From Actinomycetota bacterium (lineage in GTDB: Bacteria; Actinomycetota; Actinomycetes; Actinomycetales; Microbacteriaceae), in NCBI GenBank assembly GCA_016870695.1, contig VGAV01000191.1, positions 1 to 5,402 of the forward strand: a stretch of DNA of 5,402 nt. Direction: 5' to 3'. The notes beneath the pieces are model-generated. The model had not been told where the DNA came from. It worked only from the letters and a program-made list of their open reading frames with translations, and made no database searches. Shown in pieces: positions 5,264 through 5,402 of the stretch. Each line of letters opens with the position of its first letter. Position 1 is the stretch's first letter. The position numbers were made by a program, and so were the translations under genes.

Positions 5264-5270
5264 CCCCTTC
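5264..5270 (-). promoter_or_regulatory. Ribosome-binding site of the SRPBCC gene
   Basis: GAAGGGG on the minus strand, 5 bases before the ATG at 5256-5258. It supports the shorter start over upstream GTG codons in the same open frame. No -10 element is evident in the remaining upstream DNA, so the gene may be transcribed from beyond the window. Confidence 0.55.
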
Positions 5271-5402
5271 CCTTTGGTCGAGCCTGTCATGATCCCGGGC
5301 GCGGCGGGCCGGGTGGGGGTCGAGAAGGGGCAGAGGGGATGCCACGGGCTCGCGCTGTCCCTTCCCGTTGGAGGCGAGGTCAGGAAGACGGCAGAGTGAC
5401 CG

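Noticed and set aside
5380..5402. Possible GTG start at 5396 after GGAAG (plus strand), or a minus-strand gene end at 5380 (reading VTLPSS)
   Set aside because: Only seven bases of the first and six codons of the second lie in the window, and the two readings exclude each other. Neither can be supported without the flanking sequence.

Overview
The base composition (roughly 70% G+C, with G or C at nearly every codon third position) and the protein types point to a high-GC Gram-positive bacterium. Actinomycetota is likely, and Microbacteriaceae (Microbacterium-like) is the best guess. That placement is inference from codon use, a MarR start that looks leaderless, a histidine phosphatase resembling a mycobacterial acid phosphatase, and a recurrent GGCATCC word. 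No mobile element, CRISPR array, tRNA or rRNA is visible.

Layout from left to right. Positions 1-396 are the 3' end of a plus-strand iron-sulfur L-serine dehydratase. It converges on a minus-strand MarR-type regulator (418-846). A 458-base gap (847-1304) follows. It holds the probable leaderless MarR promoter, several short direct repeats, an AT-richer island, a perfect 14-bp hairpin and possibly a small RNA. A minus-strand pair comes next, apparently one operon: a PLP-dependent Cys/Met-metabolism enzyme (1954-3156), then 28 bases later a histidine phosphatase (1305-1925) that ends in a hairpin. From the shared 184-base control region 3157-3340 a plus-strand amino-acid permease (3341-4795) is divergently transcribed; it resembles S-methylmethionine permease MmuP. 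It converges, with a 10-base gap, on a minus-strand SRPBCC-fold protein (4806-5258). The last 144 bases hold no gene I can support.

How the genes may work together. The permease and the PLP enzyme look like a divergently arranged uptake-and-catabolism pair for a sulfur amino acid (methionine, S-methylmethionine or a relative). The PLP enzyme keeps its cofactor-binding residues but lacks the active-site cysteine of classical methionine gamma-lyase, so its substrate is open. Serine dehydratase is another amino-acid deaminating enzyme but belongs to a separate transcription unit.

Most of the window is ordinary core or accessory metabolism. The observations most worth following are (i) the word YGGCATCC, found 12 times on the two strands and often forcing rare codons, (ii) the candidate small RNA between the phosphatase and MarR genes, and (iii) the permease/lyase pair.
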